Shown: one piece after another, positions 51,090-59,321 of the stretch
How positions within the stretch are numbered: the first letter of the stretch is position 1
Layout: the number at the start of each line of letters is the position of its first letter
Source of the DNA: an uncultured Coriobacteriaceae bacterium
GTDB taxonomy: Bacteria > Actinomycetota > Coriobacteriia > Coriobacteriales > Atopobiaceae
Assembly: GCA_902786015.1 (NCBI GenBank)
Contig: CADAAU010000010.1
Location: forward strand, 186,001 to 250,000
Direction: 5' to 3'
Length of the DNA: 64,000 nt
Program-made: the position numbers and the translations under genes
Notes under the pieces: model-generated
Database searches by the model: none
Told to the model about the DNA's origin: nothing
What the model saw: the letters and a program-made list of their open reading frames with translations, nothing else

Positions 51090-51450
51090 GGTCGTCTATA
51101 TCGGGGCGTCAGCCATGTACGCTTGGCAGTTCCTAAAGATGAACATGATTGCCGAGGCCCGCGGCTGGGCAAAGTTCGTCTCGATGCAGGACATGTACAA
51201 CCTGGTGTACCGCGAGGAGGAGAAGGAGATGCATCCGATGCTGCTCGACCAGGAGCGCGTGCTGAGGTATCCCACAAGTTTTGGTGCCTACGAGGCACTG
51301 GCTTTAGGCCAGGCGGCAATTGACCTTGCGCCTGAGTATGAATCGGGCTACACCATTACCATCACGCGCGAGTGCGACGGCGTTCGTATGTTCCAGTGGG
51401 TCGCGGACGACAAGGAAGAGCGGAACCTGCTCTTTGCCGAGGGCGAGCTA
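51088..51450 (+). pseudogene. Chimeric remnant: aldo/keto reductase fragment joined to UPF0303 fragment
   Basis: The frame reads VYIGASAMYAWQFLKMNMIA to MHPMLLDQ, the same as residues 152-208 of the aldo/keto reductase at 27.6 kb with 17 base differences in about 160 and only two amino-acid changes. It then runs straight into ERVLRYPTSFGAYEAL and TITRECDGVRMFQWVADD, a UPF0303 segment like the gene at 29.6 kb. The join falls at a stretch both parents share (CTGCT-GA-CAGG). The N-terminal part of the reductase and the C-terminal part of UPF0303 are missing. Confidence 0.75.
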
Positions 51451-51499
51451 TGTTCATCTCGGCCGAGGGACCACTCGTTCAGTGTGGAATGTGTCTTGT

Positions 51500-52240
51500 C
51501 TACAGATACGGTGACCCGCGCGATTCCTCAACGCTTCTGATTGTGAGGGCGTTCTGGTATTCGTAATCGTTAAAATGTTCCCTCTCGACGAAGTCGTCGG
51601 GCTCGATGCGGCGGGTATACCAAGAACAGTTTCCAAAGTATTCTTGCAAGTCCTCGCGTACAAAACCCCTGCCGTGGCGGGCATAGATTTCGTTCCGCGC
51701 GAGATAGAGTGTCCAATTGTCATACCCGCTTAACTCGCTTGCGGAATAGTACCTAGAGGCACTATCGGGAAGCACATAACCGGAATTTCCAGAGCTGCGG
51801 GGTGGATTTGACGGTGCGGGCGCAGGTGTTGGTGCCGGCTCTGGAGTGGCGACAGAGTTCGAGGAACTAGAGCTGGACGAAGACGATCCTTCACTGTGCT
51901 CGCTGTCGCTCGACTTCGAGGAGGAAGTGCTCGTGCTCTCAACGTTTTTCTCCGGCGTGGAAGTAGACTTGGCAGCGGCTTGTTCAACCTTCGCGGCTTT
52001 CGAGTCGCCGATTTTGACGACACCTCCCGCAACGAGACCTAGCCCAATTACCAGCATTGCGAGAACCGTGCACACTACTGCCAAAATAGGCACGGTGGAG
52101 TTGTTCTGCGTTGGTGGGGCTTGATACGCAGGCGTGGGATTTGCAGGCTGATTGACGTACGTCTGCTGGACGGCCATACCACACTTCGTACAATAAGCTT
52201 GGCCGCGATCGAGCTCGGCTCCACAATTGTCGCAATACAT
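51500..52240 (-). CDS. Zinc-ribbon, single-helix membrane protein with YARHG domain
   Basis: A 246-residue envelope protein. Residues 1-21 form a zinc ribbon (MYCDNCGAELDRG, YCTKCGM), then a Pro/Gln linker, one transmembrane helix (VPILAVVCTVLAMLVIGLGL, about 49-70), a long Ser/Pro-rich outside linker and a C-terminal YARHG domain (YLARNEIYARHGRGFVREDL, about 180-235). The YARHG domain is an extracellular module of unknown ligand. The ATG at 52240 is preceded by GAAGGGAG. Same overall plan as the zinc-ribbon protein at 17.7 kb. Its 3' end abuts the pseudogene region. Confidence 0.85.
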   Translation of the reverse strand: MYCDNCGAELDRGQAYCTKCGMAVQQTYVNQPANPTPAYQAPPTQNNSTVPILAVVCTVLAMLVIGLGLVAGGVVKIGDSKAAKVEQAAAKSTSTPEKNVESTSTSSSKSSDSEHSEGSSSSSSSSSNSVATPEPAPTPAPAPSNPPRSSGNSGYVLPDSASRYYSASELSGYDNWTLYLARNEIYARHGRGFVREDLQEYFGNCSWYTRRIEPDDFVEREHFNDYEYQNALTIRSVEESRGSPYL

Positions 52241-52358
52241 GGTACTCCCTTCGTCGACAATATTATTATATGGCGTTTTTCACTCCAAATTGCGTAAGAG
52301 TCGACAAGGGATTTGTGTAAGGTATTCGATTCCGGCTGGAAATAGGAGCGGGGTCGTA

Positions 52359-52511
52359 GGGGTATGTCCACCGTGTAGTTCCGCAGCAGAGTGGGGGCGG
52401 GGGTTATGTGCCTGCACGAGTTCCGCAGGCGAAGCCGAGGACTGTTCGAGTACAGGCGCATAACCGCCGCCCCCACCTGGCGAGGACTGCCTGAGCACGG
52501 GGACATATCCC
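52359..52511 (+). repeat. Nested dispersed hairpin repeats, copies R4 (outer) and R3 (inner)
   Basis: Inner copy R3: 27-nt arms 52391-52417 and 52450-52476 with two mismatches and one wobble, loop GAGTTCCGCAGGCGAAGCC plus GAGGACTGTTCGA. Outer copy R4: arms 52359-52375 and 52496-52511 (one wobble, one extra base), with its loop split into AGTTCCGCAGCAG on the left and GGCGAGGACTGCCTGAG on the right of R3. R3 thus appears inserted in the loop of R4. The remainder of the 52241-52629 gap shows no gene. Confidence 0.72.
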
Positions 52512-52629
52512 AAACTCCCGCGAACAGCGAGAACCAATCGAACGTGGCAAGGCAAAGACAAAATGAGCGCGGTAACCGATCCGTCCGTGGTTCTTTGGAG
52601 AATGCCGGAGAGCCGTGACCCAAAGCCTT

Positions 52630-53055
52630 CTATCGCGCTTCGAGCAGCTCGATTTCGAAGTTGAGTGCCTTACCGGCCATCTCGTGGTTCATGTCGAAGG
52701 TAATCGCCTGATCGTTTTTGTCGGTAACTGTGGCCTGAAGTGGCTGACCCATTGCGGAGCGCAGCATGACGCGCTGGCCGACTTCGAGTTTCTCGGCTCC
52801 TGGAAGCGTCGCGATGGGCAGTGTTTGCACCATGTCCATACGGCGTTCTCCGTATGCGTCCTTCGGCTCAAGACGAACGTTGACGGTATCACCAACGGCC
52901 ATATCGCGAACGGCGGTGTCGAAGCCGGGTATCATCTGTCCTGCCATGCAGGTGAACGCGAGCGGTTCACCGCGGTCGCGAGAGGAGTCAAACTTGGTGC
53001 CATCGTCGAGGGTGCCTACATAGTGGACCTTGACTTGCTTTCCTTCGTTGCTCAT
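52630..53055 (-). CDS. FKBP-type peptidyl-prolyl isomerase (SlyD-like)
   Basis: A 141-residue chaperone/isomerase with the short SlyD-like layout. The FKBP part is VKVHYVGTLDDGTKFDSSRD, PLAFTCMAGQMIPGFDTAV; the inserted flap domain follows MDMVQTLPIATLPGAE and the chain ends with DMNHEMAGKALNFEIELLEA. The His-rich metal tail of E. coli SlyD is missing. ATG 53055 follows AAAGGA. It is cytosolic and divergent from murI with a 69-bp gap. Confidence 0.93.
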   Translation of the reverse strand: MSNEGKQVKVHYVGTLDDGTKFDSSRDRGEPLAFTCMAGQMIPGFDTAVRDMAVGDTVNVRLEPKDAYGERRMDMVQTLPIATLPGAEKLEVGQRVMLRSAMGQPLQATVTDKNDQAITFDMNHEMAGKALNFEIELLEAR

Positions 53056-53124
53056 GAAAATCCTTTCGTTGGAGTTGCAACGCGCGCTAGTGTACCATGT
53101 AGAGCGACAAAGGGAGGTCATACG

Positions 53125-53913
53125 TTGAATGCAGATGAGTACAAAGGCTACGTTGGAGTGTTCGACTCGGGCGTGGGAGGCATAAGCATATTGCGCGAGT
53201 TGGTCCGTGAACTGCCCAATGAGCGATTTGTGTACTTTGGCGATTCTGCAAATGCCCCTTACGGAGAAAAGACCACGCATGAGGTTCGTGCGCTTTCGTT
53301 TGACATCGCGCGCGAGCTTCACAAGGCTGGATGCAAGGCCATTGTCATAGCATGCAATACAGCGACGTCTGCAGCGGCTGCCGAGCTCCGATCGGAGTTC
53401 GACGACATCCCCATAGTCGGTGTCGAGCCAGCGCTCAAACCCGCTGTGCTTGCCGAGCGTAACGGTCGCGTACTCGTGATGGCGACACCTATGACGGTTC
53501 GGCTGGAAAAGTTCCAAGACCTCTTGCGTGAGTGGGGGAGCAAAGCGGACGTGGTGTCCGTGCCATGCGAAGGTCTGGCAGCACGCATCGAGAAGGGGCA
53601 TCTGGATGCCCCCGACGTAATAGAGCTACTCCGTTCGCTGGTAGGCTCATATGCGGGCAACGTTGACGCGGTCGTTCTTGGGTGCACGCACTATCCCTTT
53701 GTGGCACCCCAGATTCGCGCCGTGCTTGGTGACGTGCCGTTCTTTACAAGTGGGGAGGGGACGGCAAGGCAGCTACGCCGACTCTTGGAGTCTGGGGGCA
53801 AACTCAATCCGAAGAACACGCAAGGTTCCGTGCATTTTGCCTCGAGTCGGGACACGGTTGAGGAACTTGAACTATATCAAAGAATGTATGAGTGCGGAGA
53901 CACTCTCGTTTAG
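53125..53913 (+). CDS. murI: Glutamate racemase
   Basis: A 262-residue cofactor-independent racemase making D-Glu for peptidoglycan. The two catalytic cysteines are in IVIACNTATSAAA and VVLGCTHYPFVAP; the N-terminal VGVFDSGVGGISIL with its Asp-Ser pair is typical, as is YFGDSANAPYGEK. No ATG fits; the start is TTG 53125, 7 nt after AGGGAGG. It appears to be transcribed alone. Confidence 0.95.
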   Translation: MNADEYKGYVGVFDSGVGGISILRELVRELPNERFVYFGDSANAPYGEKTTHEVRALSFDIARELHKAGCKAIVIACNTATSAAAAELRSEFDDIPIVGVEPALKPAVLAERNGRVLVMATPMTVRLEKFQDLLREWGSKADVVSVPCEGLAARIEKGHLDAPDVIELLRSLVGSYAGNVDAVVLGCTHYPFVAPQIRAVLGDVPFFTSGEGTARQLRRLLESGGKLNPKNTQGSVHFASSRDTVEELELYQRMYECGDTLV

Positions 53914-54102
53914 TTTTCATCGGTGTAGACACGAGTTAGTCTGCTCAGACTCAGATGGCAAACTGGCAGGCGTCGATCCGGGAGGCTCCCCCTAGCTTGG
54001 TGCGCCCAATGCTTGCAAGGGGGCGGCGGTTAGGCCGGAAGCCAGCCCCATTTGCCGTCCATGTGTAGGCAACACCGACGGCTGCGATTGAGGGTTCGTC
54101 CC

Positions 54103-54264
54103 TTGAGCCGAAATCGCGTTTAGTGAGGATCGGAACGCCACACGAAAGCCATTCTCAGCTCAAAAAGCCACATGAAAAGGGATTCTGGCTCAAAGCCGGT
54201 CGTCTTGAGCCGAAACTGGGATTTGTGTGGCTGAAAAACCCTCACGAAAGTCAATTCCAGCTCA
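54103..54264. repeat. Cluster of five degenerate ~26-bp repeats in mixed orientation
   Basis: Units of the form CCACACGAAA then about 8 variable bases then AGCTCA: + orientation at 54137-54165, 54167-54194 and 54239-54264, and - orientation at 54103-54128 and 54205-54231. Spacing is irregular, so it is not a CRISPR array. A short open frame across it is a product of the repeats. The rest of 53914-54377 has no gene. Confidence 0.65.
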
Positions 54265-54377
54265 GGATTCCAGACGAAAAACCTGGGACGCGTTCTAGCA
54301 TTGTAAAATGATGGTATACAAGTTCGTTTCAGGTTTACAATGCATGTGAATTAAATTCAAACGTGAGGGAACCAGTT

Positions 54378-55124
54378 ATGTCAAAGCGCGACAATGCAAT
54401 ACTCGAAATGCTTTCGGCGGAGAGAAAGATCGAGGTGGCTCGCCTCTCGAATCGGCTGGGCGTTTCGGAAGTGACGGTGCGCAAGGATTTGGATGGCTTG
54501 CAAAGCAAGGGACTGGTCCAACGCATACACGGATTTGCAACGCTCACGAATCCCAATGATGTGGGAGGGCGCTTGGCGTATCACTACGAGGAGAAGCGTC
54601 GCATTGCATCTGTGGCGGCTACGCTCGTGCAAAATGGCGATACGGTCATGATAGAAAGCGGTAGTTGCTGCGCGCTGTTGGCACGCGAGCTTGCTGACAA
54701 CAAGGAAGACGTGACGATTGTAACCAACAGTGCGTTTATAGCGAGCTATGTTCGAGACAGCAGGCATGTGCAAGTGACGCTTTTGGGAGGAACGTATCAG
54801 CGGGATTCTCAGGTGATGGTGGGTCCGCTCGTGCATACCTGTGCAGCTGAGTTTTACGTCGACAGGTTGTTCATCGGTACTGATGGTTGGATTGATGGAG
54901 TGGGGTTCATGAGTTCCGACCAGATGAGGGCGGAAGCCGTTCGCGCAATGGCCGCATCTGCTTCTGAGGTGGTCCTGGTGACGGAATCAGAGAAGTTTGG
55001 TCTTCGAAGTGCGGTGCCGCTCAGACTCTCGAACAGCACCTTGCGCGTCGTCACCGACCAAGGAATTGACGAGGATTTGCGTCATCATCTTGAGCAGTCT
55101 GGCGCACAGATTATGCTTGCATAA
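54378..55124 (+). CDS. DeoR-family transcriptional regulator
   Basis: A 248-residue repressor. The N-terminal DeoR helix-turn-helix (MLSAERKIEVARLSNRLGVS, EVTVRKDLDGLQSKGLVQRI) is followed by a sugar-phosphate-binding DeoRC domain (GDTVMIESGSCCALLARELA, VTIVTNSAF, DRLFIGTDGWI). ATG 54378 follows GAGGGA. DeoR proteins respond to phosphorylated sugars; here the neighbouring symporter and amylase genes are possible targets but lie on the other strand. Convergent with the symporter gene. Confidence 0.92.
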   Translation: MSKRDNAILEMLSAERKIEVARLSNRLGVSEVTVRKDLDGLQSKGLVQRIHGFATLTNPNDVGGRLAYHYEEKRRIASVAATLVQNGDTVMIESGSCCALLARELADNKEDVTIVTNSAFIASYVRDSRHVQVTLLGGTYQRDSQVMVGPLVHTCAAEFYVDRLFIGTDGWIDGVGFMSSDQMRAEAVRAMAASASEVVLVTESEKFGLRSAVPLRLSNSTLRVVTDQGIDEDLRHHLEQSGAQIMLA

Positions 55125-55156
55125 AAAGGATTAAAAAAGACAGCAAAGTCGTACGA

Positions 55157-55200
55157 GAAAAACGAACGGCGGACGAGAGGTTGTCTCTCGTCCGCCGTTC
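55157..55200 (-). terminator. Terminator of the sodium:solute symporter gene, shared with deoR end
   Basis: Perfect 16-bp stem (55164-55179 with 55185-55200) and a 5-nt loop. On the minus strand it is followed by GTTTTTCTC, so it best serves the symporter gene; it also lies 40 bp after the deoR-type gene. Confidence 0.88.
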
Positions 55201-55219
55201 AGTGGTTCTTGTGATTCGT

Positions 55220-56725
55220 TTATTTGACCACACGCAATCGTTTGGATTTTGGTTTGGGATTGATTTCAAACGGAACCGCAGGTGTAACAAGCGAGACCAA
55301 TGGAACGATGGCCAGCGAGAGCAGCATGGCGATGGCGCCGCAGTTTACAGGCGAATCAATGAATCCGAGGAACATGTTTGAGGTCGTGAGTCCTACGCCC
55401 ATAACAAAGCTTGCCCAGACGGCGGCACGCGAGATCTTGCCGCTGTAAAGACCCCACAGGAACGGCCCGAGGAAGGCGCCGGCAAGTGCACCCCACGAGA
55501 TGCCCATGAGCTGGGCAATAAAGTTGACGGGGGAGGTGTACTGCCACAGTGCGATGAACGCAGAAAGTGCGACAAAGACCACGAGCAGGATGCGCATGCA
55601 AAAGAGTTGGCCTTTCTCGTCCATGTTGCGTGCTACGCGATTGCGAATAAGGTCGATGGTGAGTGTGGACGATGACGTGAGGACGAGCGACGAGAGCGTC
55701 GACATGGATGCCGAGAGCACGAGCACGACCACAAGACCGATGAGCAGGTCGGGAAGGGTAGAGAGCATTGAGGGCACCACCGAGTCGTACACGGGTGCGC
55801 CGGTCGTGGGATTGAAGGTCACCTGGGACTCGTAAAGTCGGCCGAATCCGCCGAGGAAGTAGCTTCCGCCAGCAACGATAACAGCAAAGAACGTCGAGAT
55901 GATGGCGCCCTTGCGTACGGCATCGCTGCTCTTGATGGCGTAGAATTTACCGACCATCTGGGGTAGGCCCCACGTACCCAGAGAGGTGAGGACGACAACG
56001 CCAAGCAAGTTGAGGGGGTCGGGGCCAAAGAAGCCAATGAGAGCGCCCTGCATTTGCGAGCCCTCCACAGGAATCTGCGAGAGTGACGTGAGAGCAGCCG
56101 TAAAGCCGCCGTTGTTGACAATGACTGCAACGATGATGGCGGTAATGCCCACGAGCATGACGACTCCCTGTACGAAGTCGTTGACGACGGTGGCCATGTA
56201 GCCGCCAAGCACGACGTAGATGCACGTAACAATAGCCATGCCAATGATGCATACGGTGTAGTCGATGCCAAACGCCATCTCAAACAGACGCGATAGACCG
56301 TTGTAGACGCTGGCAGTGTAGGGAATCAGAAACACAAAGATAATAGCGGCGGCCGCGATGCGAAGCGCGTCGGACTTGTATCGGGAGCCAAAGAACTGTG
56401 GCATGGTGGCGGACTTAAGGCGCTGCGTCATCTTGCGCGTGCGCTCTCCGAGTACGATCCAAGCTAATAGGCTGCCGATAAAGGCATTACCAATGCCAAT
56501 CCATGTAGCGGAAATGCCGTATTTCCAACCGAACTGTCCAGCATAGCCCACGAAGATGACGGCGGAAAAGTAGCTCGTGCCATAGGCGAAGGCCGAAAGC
56601 CATGGCCCCACGTTGCGCCCACCAAGCACGAACCCTTCGACGCTGCCTGTTTGACTGCGCGTCTTGAGGCCTATGAACACGACCGCCCCAATGAAGACGA
56701 GCATCATGACAATCTTGGCTAGCAT
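55220..56725 (-). CDS. Sodium:solute symporter (SSS family)
   Basis: A 501-residue inner-membrane carrier with about 13 hydrophobic helices, driven by sodium. The start SMLAKIV region, the GPWLSAFAYGTSYFSAVIFV helix, the substrate-core AWIVLGERTRKMTQRLKS and the VLGGYMATVVNDFVQGVVML segment are SSS signatures. The ATG at 56725 follows AGAAAGGA; a longer form to 56785 adds 20 residues that do not look like a helix. The solute is not predictable (proline, sugar acid or sialic acid carriers share this fold). The DeoR-type gene is convergent. Confidence 0.9.
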   Translation of the reverse strand: MLAKIVMMLVFIGAVVFIGLKTRSQTGSVEGFVLGGRNVGPWLSAFAYGTSYFSAVIFVGYAGQFGWKYGISATWIGIGNAFIGSLLAWIVLGERTRKMTQRLKSATMPQFFGSRYKSDALRIAAAAIIFVFLIPYTASVYNGLSRLFEMAFGIDYTVCIIGMAIVTCIYVVLGGYMATVVNDFVQGVVMLVGITAIIVAVIVNNGGFTAALTSLSQIPVEGSQMQGALIGFFGPDPLNLLGVVVLTSLGTWGLPQMVGKFYAIKSSDAVRKGAIISTFFAVIVAGGSYFLGGFGRLYESQVTFNPTTGAPVYDSVVPSMLSTLPDLLIGLVVVLVLSASMSTLSSLVLTSSSTLTIDLIRNRVARNMDEKGQLFCMRILLVVFVALSAFIALWQYTSPVNFIAQLMGISWGALAGAFLGPFLWGLYSGKISRAAVWASFVMGVGLTTSNMFLGFIDSPVNCGAIAMLLSLAIVPLVSLVTPAVPFEINPKPKSKRLRVVK

Positions 56726-56880
56726 AGAAATCCTTTCTGACTGGAGGTTTGCGTACCAGCTGCCCCGGGCATCCTTGTGGCCCAAAGCGACGCAGTGATA
56801 ATACAGCGGATATTCAGGGTCATCCCTCTCAATAATAGGTTGGTCTCAATCTTGTAACCGCAGCGAAGACGCAATCGACG

Positions 56881-56921
56881 TGTGGCACAGAACTCCCGGG
56901 GAGGTCTGTGCCACATTTTTT
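56881..56921 (+). terminator. Hairpin with T-run on the + strand
   Basis: An 11-bp stem (56881-56891 with 56905-56915) whose loop can pair further, followed by TTTTTT on the + strand. Both neighbouring genes are on the minus strand, so it either stops antisense transcription or works on the minus strand without a U-run between the amylase and symporter genes. Confidence 0.7.
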
Positions 56922-56954
56922 AGAGAGAATTGTGTGAGGGAAAGCGATGCAGTG

Positions 56955-58544
56955 CTACCGGAAACTCTTTGCCCAGTTGACGAGCGAGTCAGGCCAGATG
57001 TTCTGCATCACGTCGCGACGCATCTGGTTGGTGACGGGGCCGTTCTTTGCCATCTTTGCCAAAATGGTTGCCTGTAGCTGCTCAACCGTCATCTTCTCGT
57101 AGGGGATGTTGGGTATCTTTACGGAGTCCAGATCGATTTCGGGCTCTGCGTTCGGGTCTGGCTCGGGTTCGGGTACGACGAACTCCAATGCCTTGCCTTC
57201 CATCACAGATTGCCACATGTCCTTCGGAGCAAAGATTTCGCCGCCAGACGGGGGCAATGTGATTTTCAGACGTCCGGCCTCGACTTTGGACTTCTCTGAG
57301 CTCAAAAGTCCTACGTAAGCCTCAGCCTGAGCGTCAACGCCAAACGTGGCCTCGTGATCGGCGTTGTTTACCGCTACGATGAGGTTGCCGTGCGCGAAGG
57401 CATACTGCTCGGTGGTTAGGTGCAGCTCGCGATAGTCGCCCCAGGCAAGGTCGCCTCTGTATGTGGTGCGGATCTTTCCGAGCGCGGCGATGAGCTTTGT
57501 GCACGGGTTCTCTTCGTAGTCGTTCGCGTGATCGGCGAGGTCGATGGCCGGTCGCAGCGAATCGTCCGAGAAGCGCTCCTTGCGGCCCTCGATGCCAAAC
57601 TCGCTGCCGTAGTACACCGAGGGGATGCCGGGCAGCGTGTACAGCAGAACGTGGACGGGTAGGTAGTGCGCCTTGTTCTGCAGCTTTGTGCTAATGCGCT
57701 CGACGTCGTGGTTGTCCACGAAGTTGTAGAGCCGTATGTGGGCGGGTACCATGCCCATCGTGCGACGCACGGTGTGGGCAATCTCGAAGTAGTTGTGGTC
57801 GTTGTGCCCGCTATAGAGGCCTTTGTGAAGGGCGTAGTCTGTCACACTGTGAAGCGTGCGTTCGTTTGCCCAGCGCGAGTAGTCGCCGTGTATGACTTCT
57901 CCCATGAGCCAGAAGTCTGGCTTTGCCGCATCGGCTGTCTGACGTAGGGCCTTCATGAAGTCGAAGTCCAGTACGTCGGCGGCGTCCAGACGAATGCCAT
58001 CCACGTCGAATTCGCTCACCCAAAAGCGGACGACGTCACAGATGTAGTCTCGAACGGCGGGATTGCGCTGGTTGAGCTTGGCAAGCAAATCGTAGCCACC
58101 CCAGTTGTCGTACGAGAATCCGTCATTGAACTCGTTGTTGCCCCAAAAGTTCACGTTGCAATACCAGTCACGATACGGGGAGCCCTCGCGCTTCTCGCGA
58201 ATGTCCTTGAACGCAAAGAAGTCGCGGCCGGTATGGTTGAACACGCCGTCAAACACAACCTTGATGCCTGCTTCGTGGCATGCAGTCACAAAGGCAATGA
58301 GGTCGTCGTTGGTGCCGAGACGCGAGTCGAGGGTGCGGTAGTCGGTGGTCTCGTAACCATGGCCTACGGACTCAAAGAGCGGGCCGATGTAAAGTGCCGT
58401 AAAGCCTAAACGCTTGATGTGGTCAATCCACGGTACAAGGTCGTTGAGTCGGTGTACGGGATTGCCATAGTCGTTCTGCTTGGGGGCACCTGTCAGGCCA
58501 AGCGGATAGATGTGATAGAAAACCGCCTCGTCATACCAAGCCAA
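56955..58544 (-). CDS. GH13 alpha-amylase-family hydrolase
   Basis: A 529-residue intracellular (no signal) glycosidase of the cyclomaltodextrinase/alpha-amylase type. GH13 regions: region I DGVFNHTG, nucleophile Asp in DVDGIRLDAADVL, acid/base Glu in WLMGEVIHGD, and Asp in YNFVDNHDVERI. A beta-rich domain follows, and the C-terminus ends in a Pro/Glu linker plus a small helical module (TVEQLQATILAKMAKNG) not standard for the family. It probably acts on short alpha-glucans taken up by the cell. Upstream gap has a poor ribosome site (GAGGAGAGGGG). Confidence 0.93.
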   Translation of the reverse strand: MAWYDEAVFYHIYPLGLTGAPKQNDYGNPVHRLNDLVPWIDHIKRLGFTALYIGPLFESVGHGYETTDYRTLDSRLGTNDDLIAFVTACHEAGIKVVFDGVFNHTGRDFFAFKDIREKREGSPYRDWYCNVNFWGNNEFNDGFSYDNWGGYDLLAKLNQRNPAVRDYICDVVRFWVSEFDVDGIRLDAADVLDFDFMKALRQTADAAKPDFWLMGEVIHGDYSRWANERTLHSVTDYALHKGLYSGHNDHNYFEIAHTVRRTMGMVPAHIRLYNFVDNHDVERISTKLQNKAHYLPVHVLLYTLPGIPSVYYGSEFGIEGRKERFSDDSLRPAIDLADHANDYEENPCTKLIAALGKIRTTYRGDLAWGDYRELHLTTEQYAFAHGNLIVAVNNADHEATFGVDAQAEAYVGLLSSEKSKVEAGRLKITLPPSGGEIFAPKDMWQSVMEGKALEFVVPEPEPDPNAEPEIDLDSVKIPNIPYEKMTVEQLQATILAKMAKNGPVTNQMRRDVMQNIWPDSLVNWAKSFR

Positions 58545-58691
58545 TTGGGCCCCTCTCCTCGGACGTCGATAAAAGATTGACGTGCGTATTCTATCAGTGT
58601 TGGTGCATTGTCTGACAAATCAATTGAGCAAGTGTCAAATTGTCATTCGTCCAAAGGAGTGTTTGATTCGTGCTGCCGAAAAGCTCCCATT

Positions 58692-59225
58692 TCATTCGCG
58701 GGGCGATTGAGGTCGAGCACTAGGATTGGCCAAATAGCTACGTTTGCGCGGTTGCTCCGTCGCCGACTTCCATGCGCGTTTGAACCAAGACGCGTCAGGT
58801 AAATACACCTCCGCGATGGGTTGTCCTTGCTCGTCGATGCTGATGACGGCCATGCCAACCATTGTCTTTTTGTGCTCATCAGCTAGTTTGGCAAGGGCTT
58901 GGACATACCGGCTGGAGGAATCCGCAAATCCAATTGGGGTGTTCTTGTATGCAAGAGCGGCCCGTCCCGTGTACCTTTTGCCTGTGCGTGTGTTCCTAAT
59001 AGCATGTTTGCCGGGAAGGACCTGAACGTCAAGTACTTGTCCATACTTAAACGGACGCAACACAGCGTCTTCGCAAAGAATGACCTCCACTCGCTCCTTC
59101 CCTTGGGGTACGCGTAGAACGCCCCGGACGGGTTTGCCAAAGTAACTCTTGACGAGCGAAATAATGAAGAGCACCAATATGATGCCGATGACAATGCCGA
59201 CAATGGCGAGCACTTCGGGTGACAT
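58692..59225 (-). CDS. Hypothetical protein with one N-terminal membrane helix
   Basis: A 177-residue protein of unknown function. Residues 4-27 are a transmembrane helix (VLAIVGIVIGIILVLFIISL), followed by a cytoplasmic or outside domain with GVLRVPQGKERVEVILCED, QVLDVQVLPGKHAIRN and ALAYKNTPIGFADSSSRY. The last part resembles the run of a HIRAN-type fold, but this is weak. ATG 59225 follows AAGGAG. It is in the same direction as the amylase, 147 bp upstream of it. Confidence 0.72.
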   Translation of the reverse strand: MSPEVLAIVGIVIGIILVLFIISLVKSYFGKPVRGVLRVPQGKERVEVILCEDAVLRPFKYGQVLDVQVLPGKHAIRNTRTGKRYTGRAALAYKNTPIGFADSSSRYVQALAKLADEHKKTMVGMAVISIDEQGQPIAEVYLPDASWFKRAWKSATEQPRKRSYLANPSARPQSPRE

Positions 59226-59321
59226 GTAATTCTCCTTGCGTCGGAAACATGCAGACCTTATCACATTGTGGGAGGACTTGTCGCGAGATAAGACAGCTGC
59301 CGCATTGATTTACTCGACAGG

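Noticed and set aside
54103..54264. CRISPR array
   Set aside because: Units are degenerate, occur in both orientations and have irregular spacing; no cas genes nearby.
54123..54311. 62-codon open frame with PHES/PHEK repeats
   Set aside because: It only reflects the 26-bp DNA repeats; there is no ribosome site and inverted units fall in the same frame.
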